64,000 nucleotides of DNA, taken from contig NZ_CP152052.1 of NCBI RefSeq assembly GCF_038637725.1, positions 851,501 through 915,500 on the forward strand, given 5' to 3'. The stretch is from Psychrobacillus sp. FSL H8-0483 (GTDB lineage Bacteria > Bacillota > Bacilli > Bacillales_A > Planococcaceae). The notes below the pieces were generated by a model. The model worked only from the letters and a program-made list of their open reading frames with translations. It was not told the DNA's origin and searched no databases. Positions 52,641-61,326 of this stretch are shown piece by piece; positions within the stretch are counted from its first letter, which is position 1; the number at the start of each line of letters is the position of its first letter. Both the position numbers and the translations under genes were made by a program.

Positions 52641-52811
52641 TATTAGTGAATAATAATCTGATAATTGAAGGAATATGTTCATTTTGGTAATGGGTTAATA
52701 TAGAAATATTATAGAATTGGGGTTTTTTAAGCTTGCGTACATAGTAATTTTTATCTTTAGGAATGAAGTAAGTAATCCGTTATGTTTGATAGTCTGTGGG
52801 AGGTTTCGTTG

Positions 52812-53654
52812 ATGAAAATTGGTGTTTTAGGTGCTGGGACAATGGGTAATGGCATTGCGCAAGTGATGGCTTCAGCTGGATATGAAGTTATCCTATGTGA
52901 TGTGAACAAAGAAATGCTTGGTAAGGCTGCTAAAATGATCGATGCTAATTTATGGAGACTATACAAGAAGGAAGATCGAGATTTTAATGAAATTGGCCAA
53001 GTGCTTTCTCGGATTACGTTTACGGCGGAGAAAAATGCCCTAGTTGATATGGATGTTATAGTCGAAGCAATAGTCGAAAATATCGATTGGAAGAAAAAAG
53101 TGTTTGCTGAGCTGGATGCAATTTGTGAGGAGAAGACTATTATTGCTTCTAATACGTCTGGTCTAAGTATTACGGAAATTGGAGCTGCCACAGATCGAGC
53201 AGATCGTGTTATTGGTATGCATTTCTTTAATCCTGTTCCGGTGATGAAACTAGTCGAAATTATTCGAGGTTCAGACACTTCGAATGAGACTTACGAAATA
53301 ATTGCTAGATTAGTGCAGAAGATAGGCAAGGAAAGTATTTCTATTGTCGATGCACCTTTGTTTGTTGTGAATCGTATTCTTGTGCCAATGTTAAATGAAG
53401 CTATGTTTGTACTTGGAGAAGGTATTGCATCTGCAGAAGATATCGACAAGGGCATGATGCTTGGAACAAATCAACCAATTGGACCATTGGCGCTAGCTGA
53501 TTTAATCGGTCTTGATACGTTACTTTCGGTTGCAGAAACTTTATTTGAGGAAACAGGAGATTCAAAATATCGTGTCCCTCCTTTACTTCGAAAACATGTA
53601 CGAGCAGGACATCTAGGCAGAAAAACTGGTCGAGGATTCTATCAATATAACTAG
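52812..53654 (+). CDS. 3-Hydroxybutyryl-CoA dehydrogenase
   Basis: 280 residues from the ATG at 52812 with GGGAGG 8 bases before it; an upstream ATG at 52782 lacks a site. The NAD loop is GVLGAGTMGNGIAQ. Catalytic residues fall in IASNTSGLSI and IGMHFFNPVPVMKLVE (His). The C-terminal part ends GRKTGRGFYQYN. It oxidises (S)-3-hydroxybutyryl-CoA to acetoacetyl-CoA; usual length about 280. Regulation unknown. Confidence 0.9.
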   Translation: MKIGVLGAGTMGNGIAQVMASAGYEVILCDVNKEMLGKAAKMIDANLWRLYKKEDRDFNEIGQVLSRITFTAEKNALVDMDVIVEAIVENIDWKKKVFAELDAICEEKTIIASNTSGLSITEIGAATDRADRVIGMHFFNPVPVMKLVEIIRGSDTSNETYEIIARLVQKIGKESISIVDAPLFVVNRILVPMLNEAMFVLGEGIASAEDIDKGMMLGTNQPIGPLALADLIGLDTLLSVAETLFEETGDSKYRVPPLLRKHVRAGHLGRKTGRGFYQYN

Positions 53655-53657
53655 TTC

Positions 53658-53703
53658 CAAAAACCGCAATCCTTTAAATCAAGGAGTTTGCGGTTTTTTT
53701 TTA
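53658..53703 (+). terminator. Terminator of the dehydrogenase gene
   Basis: AAAACCGCAA...GG and TTGCGGTTTT with a T run. Confidence 0.8.
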
Positions 53704-53711
53704 TCTTCATA

Positions 53712-53757
53712 TTACAGAAGATTTACGGGTGCCTGGCACCAGCAATACTTTTGTAAT
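53712..53757. repeat. GTGCCAGGCAC palindrome, copy 6
   Basis: Reads TTACAGAAGATTTACGGGTGCC then TGGCACCAGCAATACTTTTGTAA; the orientation of the central base is reversed (CCTGG). Confidence 0.8.
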
Positions 53758-53775
53758 ATGAAAGGGATGAACTAA

Positions 53776-53818
53776 AAAAACGCATGTTATTCGATTTTAT
53801 CGAGTATCATGCGTTTTA
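53776..53818 (-). terminator. Terminator of the small minus-strand gene
   Basis: Arms AAAACGCATG / CATGCGTTTT with inner TCGAT/ATCGA; the minus strand continues GCGTTTTTTAG. Confidence 0.75.
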
Positions 53819-53849
53819 TATGTATGAGAGGTCTAGGGTGGTGAGTAGG

Positions 53850-54032
53850 CTATTTTTGTATTTTTACTTTTATACTTTTTAGTTGTGAAATGTTAATCGT
53901 GTACTGATTTTCTGTAACTACAAAGGTACCACCGTTTATTTTGTCTTTTTTTGCTTTACGGAGGTCGGTGTCGGTTTCGAATACTAAGTCATGCCCACCT
54001 TTAAAAGTTAAGTAATATTTAAACTTCTTCAT
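53850..54032 (-). CDS. Small hypothetical protein
   Basis: 60 residues from the ATG at 54032 (MKKFKYYLTFKGGHDLVFETDTDLRKAKKDKINGG and VTENQYTINISQLKSIKVKIQK). A longer frame starts at 54083 without a clear site. The beta-rich basic sequence resembles the short SH3-like proteins of Bacilli. No family name known. It has its own terminator. Confidence 0.55.
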   Translation of the reverse strand: MKKFKYYLTFKGGHDLVFETDTDLRKAKKDKINGGTFVVTENQYTINISQLKSIKVKIQK

Positions 54033-54250
54033 TTGACTGATACTTCCCAAATTCTCCCACCCCTTTTTATTGGAGTATATCATGCGAGGAAAATTAATTT
54101 CAATAGATTGTGTAAAAGTTCAAAATATTGTTGAAATTACTTAGTTTCTGTCGATTATTTAGATAAAAATAGGAGTTATGAATGATGTAGTATATAATGA
54201 TGGGATGGAGAAAATAATTAATATAAGAACATAAAAGGAGTTTGGATAGA

Positions 54251-54688
54251 TTGAGTAAAAAGATCGTCACAAATGAGTTGCCAGAGAATTATGAGGAACT
54301 AAAAAAAGCAGCAAACCGCACGGCAAATTGGAAAGCGCGTTATGATGCTGTCGAGGAACTGGGCAGGTATAATACTAGTCAAGTAATCGATGTATTAAAA
54401 GTAAGAGTAGCAAACGATCCAGTGTACAAAATTAAAGAAGCAGCACACCGCATACTCCTTGAATTTGGAGAAGACGTTCAATTACCAAAACAAACAAAGT
54501 TTGAAGTTATCAAAGGTGCAAATAAAGTATTCGTTCGAGTGAAAAAAAGCTTACCAGCTGGTCATACATTTGAGGAATTTTTAACGAAATTGAAAAGAAT
54601 GCGAATCGATGTGTATGATGCATACGAAGGCGAAAAAGGCGACAATTTCAAAACATGGCTTGAAAATGAATGGGCTAACTTGAAATAA
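54251..54688 (+). CDS. HEAT-repeat-like small protein
   Basis: 145 residues from the TTG at 54251, with AAAAGGAG about 9 bases upstream (TTG 54242 is too close). The first half (NWKARYDAVEELGRYNTSQVIDVLKVRVANDPVYKIKEAAHRILLEFGED) has one or two HEAT-like helical repeats; the second half is basic (KVFVRVKKSLPAGHTFEEFLTKLKRMRIDVYDAYEG). Members of this group have no assigned function; protein binding is likely. Monocistronic. Confidence 0.65.
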   Translation: MSKKIVTNELPENYEELKKAANRTANWKARYDAVEELGRYNTSQVIDVLKVRVANDPVYKIKEAAHRILLEFGEDVQLPKQTKFEVIKGANKVFVRVKKSLPAGHTFEEFLTKLKRMRIDVYDAYEGEKGDNFKTWLENEWANLK

Positions 54689-54717
54689 GCATTTTAGCTA
54701 GAACAACTAGAAGTTTT

Positions 54718-54763
54718 GTTGCAAAAATATTACAGGTGCCAGGCACCAGAAACATTTTTGTTA
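54718..54763. repeat. GTGCCAGGCAC palindrome, copy 7
   Basis: Centred on ACAGGTGCCAGGCACCAGAAAC, with AAAATA / TATTTTTG-like arms decayed. Confidence 0.75.
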
Positions 54764-54778
54764 CATATAAATAAGCAA

Positions 54779-54817
54779 GGAGGGCGATCGTTCAATAGAC
54801 GATCGTCCTCTTTTTTT
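54779..54817 (+). terminator. Terminator of the HEAT-like gene
   Basis: GAGGGCGATCGT / ACGATCGTCCTC with TTTTTTT. Confidence 0.85.
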
Positions 54818-54821
54818 ATGC

Positions 54822-55000
54822 TCTAGGTGCCACAGGAAGTGGCGCACTTTACAGACCTACCCCATCCCCATTTGCCTTTCGGAGGCCTGCAGGATGCAGG
54901 TCATATAGTCGTTGCGAAATGTTCTTTTATTTTGCGCAGGAGCACCACGATGTCGCGAACTTAGACTGTATTCCTCTAACATAGGCGCTTGTGCTTATGT
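54822..55000. repeat. GC-rich structured intergenic element
   Basis: 180 bp downstream of the IclR gene, much richer in G and C than its surroundings, with several hairpins: GTGCCAC / GTGGCGCAC, GGCCTGCAG / TGCAGGTC and CATAGGCGC / TGCTTATG, plus the pair TCGTTGCGAA / GTCGCGAAC. No frame of note. It looks like a decaying mobile repeat. Confidence 0.45.
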
Positions 55001-55003
55001 TCT

Positions 55004-55741
55004 TTAGCTACCAGAAGCTACTTTTGCAGAAATTCTTTTACCGGTTTCGATTACTTTAGTTCTTAGGTATTCTAGACGTTCTTCTGTGAGGTTGAAGCTG
55101 ACGACACCTATGCTGATGGCACCAATAACTCGGCCAAAGCCGTCTTTTATAGATACAGCAATTGATGACGTGCCTTCCGTTCTTTCTGAATGGCTTATGG
55201 CAAAGCCTTGTTTTCTAATATCCTCCAGCGTTTTTTGGAATTCGGCAATTTTATCAGCAGGTAACAACTGAGGTAAAATAGCGATTGATTTGTCTGTAGA
55301 CATCGCGGCTAGCATGGCCTTGTTTGCTGCACCGATGTTCATTGGGATACGTAAACCGAGTTGGTCATAAATTCGAATCGGGTTTTTTTCGCTGTCGATT
55401 CTTTCTACGATGATTGCTTCATTACCAAGTGGCTTGTTTAAATAGACGCTTTCCTCAACTTCTTTGGACAATCGTTCTAATTCTGGTCTAATTTTGCTGA
55501 CATAATCGATAGATTCATACACTTGCAGTCCGTATTCCAGCCAACGTATTCCAAGTCGATAGGTTTTAGAACGTTCGTCTTGTTCGACTAGCCCTTGTTT
55601 GATCATTGCTTGCAGGAGTCTGTGCATCGTACTAAGTGGAAGCTCACATTGCTTAGATAAATCTGATATGGTAACGCCATTTTCCGTTGAGTGAGATGCT
55701 AATACTTTTGCAACGGTCATGGCTCGGATGATAGATTGCAT
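55004..55741 (-). CDS. IclR family transcriptional regulator
   Basis: 245 residues from the ATG at 55741. The N-terminal winged helix (about 5-65, VTISDLSKQCELPLSTMHRLLQAMIKQGLVEQD) and a C-terminal effector-binding GAF-type domain (about 80-240, NIGAANKAMLA and GFAISHSERTEGTSSIAVSIKD) are typical. IclR proteins regulate carbon and amino-acid catabolic genes. It is divergent from rocB, with two palindromes between them at 55833-55870, so control of rocB is the simplest reading. It is monocistronic. Confidence 0.88.
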   Translation of the reverse strand: MQSIIRAMTVAKVLASHSTENGVTISDLSKQCELPLSTMHRLLQAMIKQGLVEQDERSKTYRLGIRWLEYGLQVYESIDYVSKIRPELERLSKEVEESVYLNKPLGNEAIIVERIDSEKNPIRIYDQLGLRIPMNIGAANKAMLAAMSTDKSIAILPQLLPADKIAEFQKTLEDIRKQGFAISHSERTEGTSSIAVSIKDGFGRVIGAISIGVVSFNLTEERLEYLRTKVIETGKRISAKVASGS

Positions 55742-55832
55742 ATAATACACCGCCTATTTTTATATATAAATAAAAAAGTTTTCTTAATATATTGACATTA
55801 TATCATGGAGCATCTATATTTTAAATATAAAC

Positions 55833-55870
55833 TTTCCGATATACGGAAACGTTTTCCGCTCAGTGGAAAA
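55833..55870. promoter_or_regulatory. Two tandem palindromes between the IclR gene and rocB
   Basis: TTTCCGATATACGGAAA (6-bp arms, 55833-55849) and TTTTCC...GGAAAA (55852-55870) have centres 20 bases apart, about two helix turns. Both match the TTTCC/GGAAA half-sites usual for IclR-family operators. Confidence 0.6.
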
Positions 55871-55879
55871 TGTGGTGAG

Positions 55880-55903
55880 TTATTAAGGTGCCAGGCACCC
55901 ACA
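55880..55903. repeat. GTGCCAGGCAC palindrome, copy 8 (short)
   Basis: AAGGTGCCAGGCACCCAC; outer ends lost. It lies within the IclR-rocB intergenic region. Confidence 0.65.
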
Positions 55904-55968
55904 CAAATTAGACACTATTCAACCTATTTAATATAGTAGGGGATTGATAGATAAAGGAGATAATGGAG

Positions 55969-57567
55969 ATGAATCAATTATTATGGGATACACCGGAGAA
56001 ACTTCGCGCGTTGCTTTGTGAGATTGTTAGTTGGAATAGTATTACGTTGACGGAAGGGGAAACTACTTTTGCTCCGAAAGCGCTTGATAAGTTGAGAGAG
56101 TTGAAGTATTTTCAAGAGCATCCAAGTCATTTGCAGTTACATGATGCAGGTCTTGGTAGACATGTTGTCACGGGTTTATATAAACATCCTGAGGCGACGG
56201 AGACGGTTGTGCTCATTAGCCATTTTGATACGGTTCAGACGGAAGAGTATGGTGTATTAGAACCGCTTGCGTATTTTCCAGAGGAATTAACGAAGAAGCT
56301 TATGGAGAATCCAACCGATTTACCAGAGTCGGCTCGAATTGATTTGGAAACAGGCAAGTATTTATTTGGCCGTGGAACAATGGATATGAAAATGGGACTG
56401 GCTCTGCATATGCAGTTGATAGAAAAAGCAAGTGTAGAAGAGTGGCCAATCAATCTTATTTTGACTACAGTTCCTGATGAAGAAGTGAACTCTGCAGGTA
56501 TGCGAGCAGCGGTTACGCAGTTAGTACGTATTCGTGAAGAATTCGGATTGACGTATAAATTATTTTTAAATAGTGAGCCTTCGTTTTCTCAAAGCCCAAC
56601 GGATATTCATGAATATATTTACTCTGGAACTATTGGGAAAATCATGCCTGCAGCTTTGTTTTACGGGAAGGAGACTCATGTTGGAGAGCCGATGAAAGGA
56701 ATGACGGCGAACTATATTGCATCTTATTTGACGCAGCGTATGGAATGGAATCCTTTATTTTGTGAGACGGATCTTGGAGAAAGCACTCCACTACCGGTTT
56801 CATTGCAGCAAAAAGATTTAAAGATGTCCTATTCGACACAAACTCCTTATCGTGCGGTTGCATTGTATAATGTGTTTTTATTGAAACGAACGGCTTCGGA
56901 AGTTATGGATTTATTCGAACAAGTGGCAAATGAAGCAATGTCTGCTTTGAACGAGGACTACCAACTAATTTGCGACCGCGAGCAAGTAAAAGGTGTAGGT
57001 AATGTGAAAGTTCTTCGCTACGAACAATTACTTGCATATGCGAATAAAAAATTAGGCTCAGAAGAAGTGGAACGCTTGAAACGGGAAGCGCTTCAGCATG
57101 ATGATTGGGACGATCGAGAAAAATCACTACGCATCGTAGACAATCTGATGATTCAGTGCCAAGAGCTAGCACCTGCAACGGTAATCCTATTTGCACCACC
57201 ATATTATCCAGCAGTTAACACGTCTAATCATCCACTTGTAAAAGAGTTGGTAGAGCTAATGAAAAAATCTGCACAAACGTTTAACAACAAAATCGATCAA
57301 ATCCACTATTTTAATGGCATTTGTGATTTAAGTTATGTAAATTATGAGGATGACGGAAACGGATGGTCTGCCTTTGAAAGTAACACGCCGGTATGGGGTG
57401 ACACGTACAGCATTCCATTTGAAGATATGGCGCAGCTAAAAGGACCTGTACTAAATGTTGGCCCATTCGGGAAAGACGCACATCAAAAAACAGAGCGCCT
57501 TCACGTCGATAGCGCGTTCGTCGAAATGCCAGTTATGCTAGAAACACTCATAAAAAGTTTATACTAA
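55969..57567 (+). CDS. rocB: RocB-type M20 peptidase (arginine utilization)
   Basis: About 532 residues. Two ATGs, at 55963 and 55969, follow AAGGAG; the second has the better spacing. The M20 zinc motifs are visible: SHFDTVQ, GRGTMDMKMGLAL and TTVPDEEVNSAGM. The rest matches RocB, which acts in arginine/ornithine/citrulline catabolism in Bacillus, although its exact reaction is not settled. In Bacillus subtilis RocR/SigL control roc genes, but no -24/-12 promoter is seen here; the divergent IclR gene is a better candidate. GdhA follows after a terminator. Confidence 0.85.
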   Translation: MNQLLWDTPEKLRALLCEIVSWNSITLTEGETTFAPKALDKLRELKYFQEHPSHLQLHDAGLGRHVVTGLYKHPEATETVVLISHFDTVQTEEYGVLEPLAYFPEELTKKLMENPTDLPESARIDLETGKYLFGRGTMDMKMGLALHMQLIEKASVEEWPINLILTTVPDEEVNSAGMRAAVTQLVRIREEFGLTYKLFLNSEPSFSQSPTDIHEYIYSGTIGKIMPAALFYGKETHVGEPMKGMTANYIASYLTQRMEWNPLFCETDLGESTPLPVSLQQKDLKMSYSTQTPYRAVALYNVFLLKRTASEVMDLFEQVANEAMSALNEDYQLICDREQVKGVGNVKVLRYEQLLAYANKKLGSEEVERLKREALQHDDWDDREKSLRIVDNLMIQCQELAPATVILFAPPYYPAVNTSNHPLVKELVELMKKSAQTFNNKIDQIHYFNGICDLSYVNYEDDGNGWSAFESNTPVWGDTYSIPFEDMAQLKGPVLNVGPFGKDAHQKTERLHVDSAFVEMPVMLETLIKSLY

Positions 57568-57572
57568 TAGTT

Positions 57573-57610
57573 AAAGTGACTCCCAAGTTCTAAGTGGAGT
57601 CACTTTTTTT
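57573..57610 (+). terminator. Terminator of rocB
   Basis: AAAGTGACTCC / GGAGTCACTTTT and TTTT. Confidence 0.85.
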
Positions 57611-57617
57611 GCTTTTA

Positions 57618-57663
57618 TTACAGAATTGTTGCGGGTGCCTGGCACCAGTAACGCTCCTGTAAT
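57618..57663. repeat. GTGCCAGGCAC palindrome, copy 9
   Basis: ATTACAGAATTGTTGCGGGTGCC then TGGCACCAGTAACGCTCCTGTAAT; the last copy in the window. Confidence 0.8.
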
Positions 57664-57822
57664 ATCGTTCAAAAAGTCAGGAGTACGCTAGAACATATTC
57701 GGTTAGGTTAAAATGTATAATTATTAACAAAAGTTTATAAAAGTTGAATGGATATGAGATTTTGGAGATAATAGTAGAATAGAATAATGACTAAATAATT
57801 CAAGTAGAAGTGAGGGGTGGAT

Positions 57823-59205
57823 ATGGATTTGTTGAATGGAAATAGTGTGGAGCAGAGAAATAGAGCCAATGATTATGTGCATGAAGTATATGAAATGGTG
57901 AAGAAGCGCAATCCTGGGGAGAAGGAGTTTTTGCAGGCGACTCGAGAGATATTTGATTCGCTTCGTCCTGTGTTTTTGAAGCATCCTGAGTTTATTCATA
58001 ATGGGATTTTAGAGCGTATAACGGAACCAGATCGAGTAATTACGTTTCGTGTAGCTTGGGAAGATGATGTTGGAAAGGTGCAAGTGAATCGTGGTTTCCG
58101 CGTTCAGTTTAATAATAGTATTGGACCTTATAAGGGTGGGATTCGATTCCATCCTACTGTTAATAGCAGTATTATGAAGTTTTTGGCTTTTGAGCAGACC
58201 TTTAAAAATGCGTTAACTGGACAGCCGATAGGAGCAGGGAAGGGTGGTTCTGATTTTAACCCTAAAGGGAAATCAGAGCGCGAAGTAATGCGGTTTACGC
58301 AAAGTTTTATAACGGAATTAAGCAAATACATTGGACCAGATATGGATGTGCCGGCAGGAGATATTGGCGTTGGTAAAAGAGAAATTGGCTATATGTTTGG
58401 GCAATATAATCGCTTAAAGGGTGGTTATGAGGCTGGGGTTTTCACAGGAAAAGATCCCAACCATGGCGGAAGCTTAGGTCGAAAAGAAGCTACAGGCTAT
58501 GGCACTGTTTATTTTGTGGAGGAGATGCTGAAGCAGACAGGGGATAGTTTTGCTGGCAAAAATGTCATTGTTTCCGGTTCAGGAAACGTTGCAATTTATG
58601 CGATGGAGAAGGCAATTGAATGTGGTGCCACAGTATTGGCATGTAGTGATTCAGGTGGATATATTTATGACCCAAATGGGATTAATGTAGAGACTGTAAA
58701 ACAAATAAAAGAATTCACGAATCAACGAATTCAAGATTATTTAAAGTTCCATAAAAATGCTGTTTACTATGAAGGTTGCAGGAATATTTGGTCGGTAGTT
58801 TGCGATATTGCTTTGCCGTGTGCTACACAAAATGAGTTGGTAGAAGAGGATGCTAAATTACTTATTCAAAATGGAGTAAAAGCAATTGGTGAGGGTGCGA
58901 ATATGCCTTGTACAGAAGAAGCGGTTCTTGCATTCCAAGCGAAAGGTGTTTTATTTGGACCAGCAAAAGCTGCAAATGCAGGAGGAGTTGCTGTTTCTGC
59001 CATGGAGATGTCTCAAAATAGCATGCGTCTATCTTGGTCATTGGAAGAAGTGGATGAGAAATTAAAACAAGTAATGAAGAACATTTTTGAAAGTTGTCAT
59101 GAGGCTGCTGCAAGTTATGGTTCTCCTGGTAATTTAGTCGTAGGTGCAAACATAGCAGGGTTTCTAAAAGTGGCCGACGCAATGGTTGCGCACGGCATTC
59201 ATTAA
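57823..59205 (+). CDS. gdhA: NADP-specific glutamate dehydrogenase
   Basis: About 460 residues from the ATG at 57823, with GAGGGGTGG upstream (a GTG at 57817 is the alternative). This is the hexameric 50-kDa class: IGPYKGGIRFHPTVN, IGAGKGGSDFNPKGKS with the catalytic lysine, PAGDIGVGKREIGYM, then a Rossmann loop VSGSGNVAIYA, and GEGANMP. It links 2-oxoglutarate and ammonia with glutamate; biosynthetic NADP specificity is expected for this class. It follows rocB but has its own transcript signals. Confidence 0.9.
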   Translation: MDLLNGNSVEQRNRANDYVHEVYEMVKKRNPGEKEFLQATREIFDSLRPVFLKHPEFIHNGILERITEPDRVITFRVAWEDDVGKVQVNRGFRVQFNNSIGPYKGGIRFHPTVNSSIMKFLAFEQTFKNALTGQPIGAGKGGSDFNPKGKSEREVMRFTQSFITELSKYIGPDMDVPAGDIGVGKREIGYMFGQYNRLKGGYEAGVFTGKDPNHGGSLGRKEATGYGTVYFVEEMLKQTGDSFAGKNVIVSGSGNVAIYAMEKAIECGATVLACSDSGGYIYDPNGINVETVKQIKEFTNQRIQDYLKFHKNAVYYEGCRNIWSVVCDIALPCATQNELVEEDAKLLIQNGVKAIGEGANMPCTEEAVLAFQAKGVLFGPAKAANAGGVAVSAMEMSQNSMRLSWSLEEVDEKLKQVMKNIFESCHEAAASYGSPGNLVVGANIAGFLKVADAMVAHGIH

Positions 59206-59258
59206 TAGAAGAGGGGGCTTTCGAACGTTTTTCCAACGTTGGGATGCCCCTTTTTTAA
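59206..59258 (+). terminator. Terminator of gdhA
   Basis: GGGGCTTTCGAACGTT / AACGTTGGGATGCCCC with CTTTTTT. Confidence 0.85.
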
Positions 59259-59351
59259 GCTCTGTTAAATAAGGCTATTGTTCTTTAGAGTATATTTGCG
59301 GTAGAATCCCGCGGAAAGTGTCCGTCTGGAACAGAAATAATACATTGGAAA

Positions 59352-59394
59352 AGGGACCATCTCTCAGTCACAATGTGACTGAGAGATGGTCCCT
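59352..59394 (-). terminator. Perfect 20-bp hairpin ending the chemoreceptor gene
   Basis: AGGGACCATCTCTCAGTCAC / GTGACTGAGAGATGGTCCCT with AAT loop. The minus strand continues TTTTCC. Between here and gdhA, 59277-59335 is a decayed bacillary repeat. Confidence 0.8.
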
Positions 59395-59403
59395 TCATTT
59401 ATT

Positions 59404-61110
59404 TTAAAGTTTAAATCTTAATACGATTTGTTGAAGCTCTTGTGCGACTTGACTAGTTTCAGTTGAGCGGGTAGCAACTTCGTCGATGGACGCAGTAGTT
59501 TCTTCGGTCACTGCTGAAATGGATGTTGTTACTTCTTCAATTTCGTGTATAGATTCAGTTAATTGATTAATCAATTTCACAACCTCTTTGGAATTTTCCG
59601 CTTCCATTGTTGTCATGTTAGAGATCATCGAAATTTCTTCCACTGTCTGAGCAACTGCGGCTGAAATGTCGCTTAGTGATTGAGATGTTTCTTGAACGGT
59701 AACAGAACCTGTTTCAATCAGTTTTGTGCTCTCTTCTGTAGAAGAAACGACTAGTTGAATACTTTCTGTAATATCTTTGACGATCATTTCGACTTGATTG
59801 ACTTCTACATTTGATTGCTCCGCTAGTTTTCGAACCTCTTCAGCAACAACAGCAAATCCTTTCCCTTGTTCACCTGCACGAGCAGCCTCTATGGATGCGT
59901 TTAAGGCAAGTAAATTCGTTTGAGCTGCAATTGCTGCAATGGAGCCGGTAATATGCTGAATTTTAGTCGTTGCTTCATTTAAACGCTGAATGGTATCACC
60001 AGTTTCAATAGATGCACTACGAATTTTATCCATGTCACGACTAATTTCGCTTGCACGAGTTAGTCCTTCTTTAGCAGTCTGCATCGTCGTTTTGGAATTC
60101 ATAACACTCGCATCTGCATTTTCTTTCGAATTTTGAAGACCTGCCGCCAGTGATTGTAAAATGGAAGAAGATCGCTCTGCAGTGATCGTGCCGTCTGATA
60201 TAGATGCCACATTTTCACTCATATTCGTAGCTACCTGATGGATAGCATCTTTCATTTCATTTAAAGAAGCCGACGTTTCCTCCGCATTTCGAGACAATTG
60301 AAGAGAAGTCGTTTGTATAGTTCCAATAATATTCCGTAAGTTACCAGAGAGACTGTTCAGCGTTTGGCTTAAGTCACCGATCTCATCCTTACTCGTAAAG
60401 TTCGTATCTTTTACAGCAAGATTGCCATTTGCGATTTCACCAGCATAGGTAATGAGTGCGGAAAGCGGTTTAGTTTTTCTTCTAATTAATAAAAAGGTAA
60501 CGAATGAAGCAAGAATCAATGGAATTACACTTACAAGTAATCCTTTACTTACAACATCCCAAGTTCGATCTGCCACAATAGAGGCATCAAAATCAATAAC
60601 ACTAATAGCGATAATTTTCCCATTAGGATCGTGGTTTTCAAAAATAGGTGCATAACCAGAAAGACGCTTCATGCCAGCGAATTCATAACTTTCTGTGTAT
60701 GTAGGATGTCCCATTTCTGTAAGCATTTTAACGGCTTCTTCATCTGTATAAAATTGATCGCCAGCCTTATAACCTAGCTCTTTTAAATTATCATCGAGTG
60801 CTAATAATTTTCCATCCAGATCAATAATATATTGGGTTTCAAAAATATCTTTATGTGCAGTTGTCCAGTTTAACTGCTTACCAACGGCATCAATGGTCGC
60901 AGTATCACCAGCGATTATTTGTTTAATATCATTTGGTGCTATCAGACCAGTTGTAATATTTGCACAGCCATATGCTTCTATCCCTGCAGCCTTATACAAT
61001 TCGTCATAGGCTGTTTTATATGTAGCAACAGAAGTAATTAACAGCATAACTACGATTATCCCAACAATAATCGCTCCCAAATGAATTGTTAGTGTGTTTT
61101 TTAATTTCAC
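59404..61110 (-). CDS. Methyl-accepting chemotaxis protein
   Basis: 568 residues. A membrane helix (about 10-30), an extracellular Cache-like sensor (about 35-190), a second helix (about 192-214), HAMP (about 215-270, with [22 protein letters not shown]) and a signalling domain with the hairpin tip [30 protein letters not shown] (about 405-435). Repeated glutamine/glutamate pairs provide methylation sites. It senses an unknown ligand. Monocistronic minus-strand gene ending in a perfect hairpin. Confidence 0.9.
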   Translation of the reverse strand: MKLKNTLTIHLGAIIVGIIVVMLLITSVATYKTAYDELYKAAGIEAYGCANITTGLIAPNDIKQIIAGDTATIDAVGKQLNWTTAHKDIFETQYIIDLDGKLLALDDNLKELGYKAGDQFYTDEEAVKMLTEMGHPTYTESYEFAGMKRLSGYAPIFENHDPNGKIIAISVIDFDASIVADRTWDVVSKGLLVSVIPLILASFVTFLLIRRKTKPLSALITYAGEIANGNLAVKDTNFTSKDEIGDLSQTLNSLSGNLRNIIGTIQTTSLQLSRNAEETSASLNEMKDAIHQVATNMSENVASISDGTITAERSSSILQSLAAGLQNSKENADASVMNSKTTMQTAKEGLTRASEISRDMDKIRSASIETGDTIQRLNEATTKIQHITGSIAAIAAQTNLLALNASIEAARAGEQGKGFAVVAEEVRKLAEQSNVEVNQVEMIVKDITESIQLVVSSTEESTKLIETGSVTVQETSQSLSDISAAVAQTVEEISMISNMTTMEAENSKEVVKLINQLTESIHEIEEVTTSISAVTEETTASIDEVATRSTETSQVAQELQQIVLRFKL

Positions 61111-61326
61111 TTTCTATTTCTCCCCTGTTCTTTAATCCATTAAATAATTATGTATTCACCTATTTATACCATAAAAGCGGGAAGAAAAGATATGCAATAT
61201 ATGTACATTTAATTAATATGACATGTAAGATTTTAATGCATTTTAATAAAAAAATCCATTATTTTAACGTTATTATGATATAATTTGCTAATTGCTTATA
61301 GTATTAAATGAATAGAGGTTTGGAAA

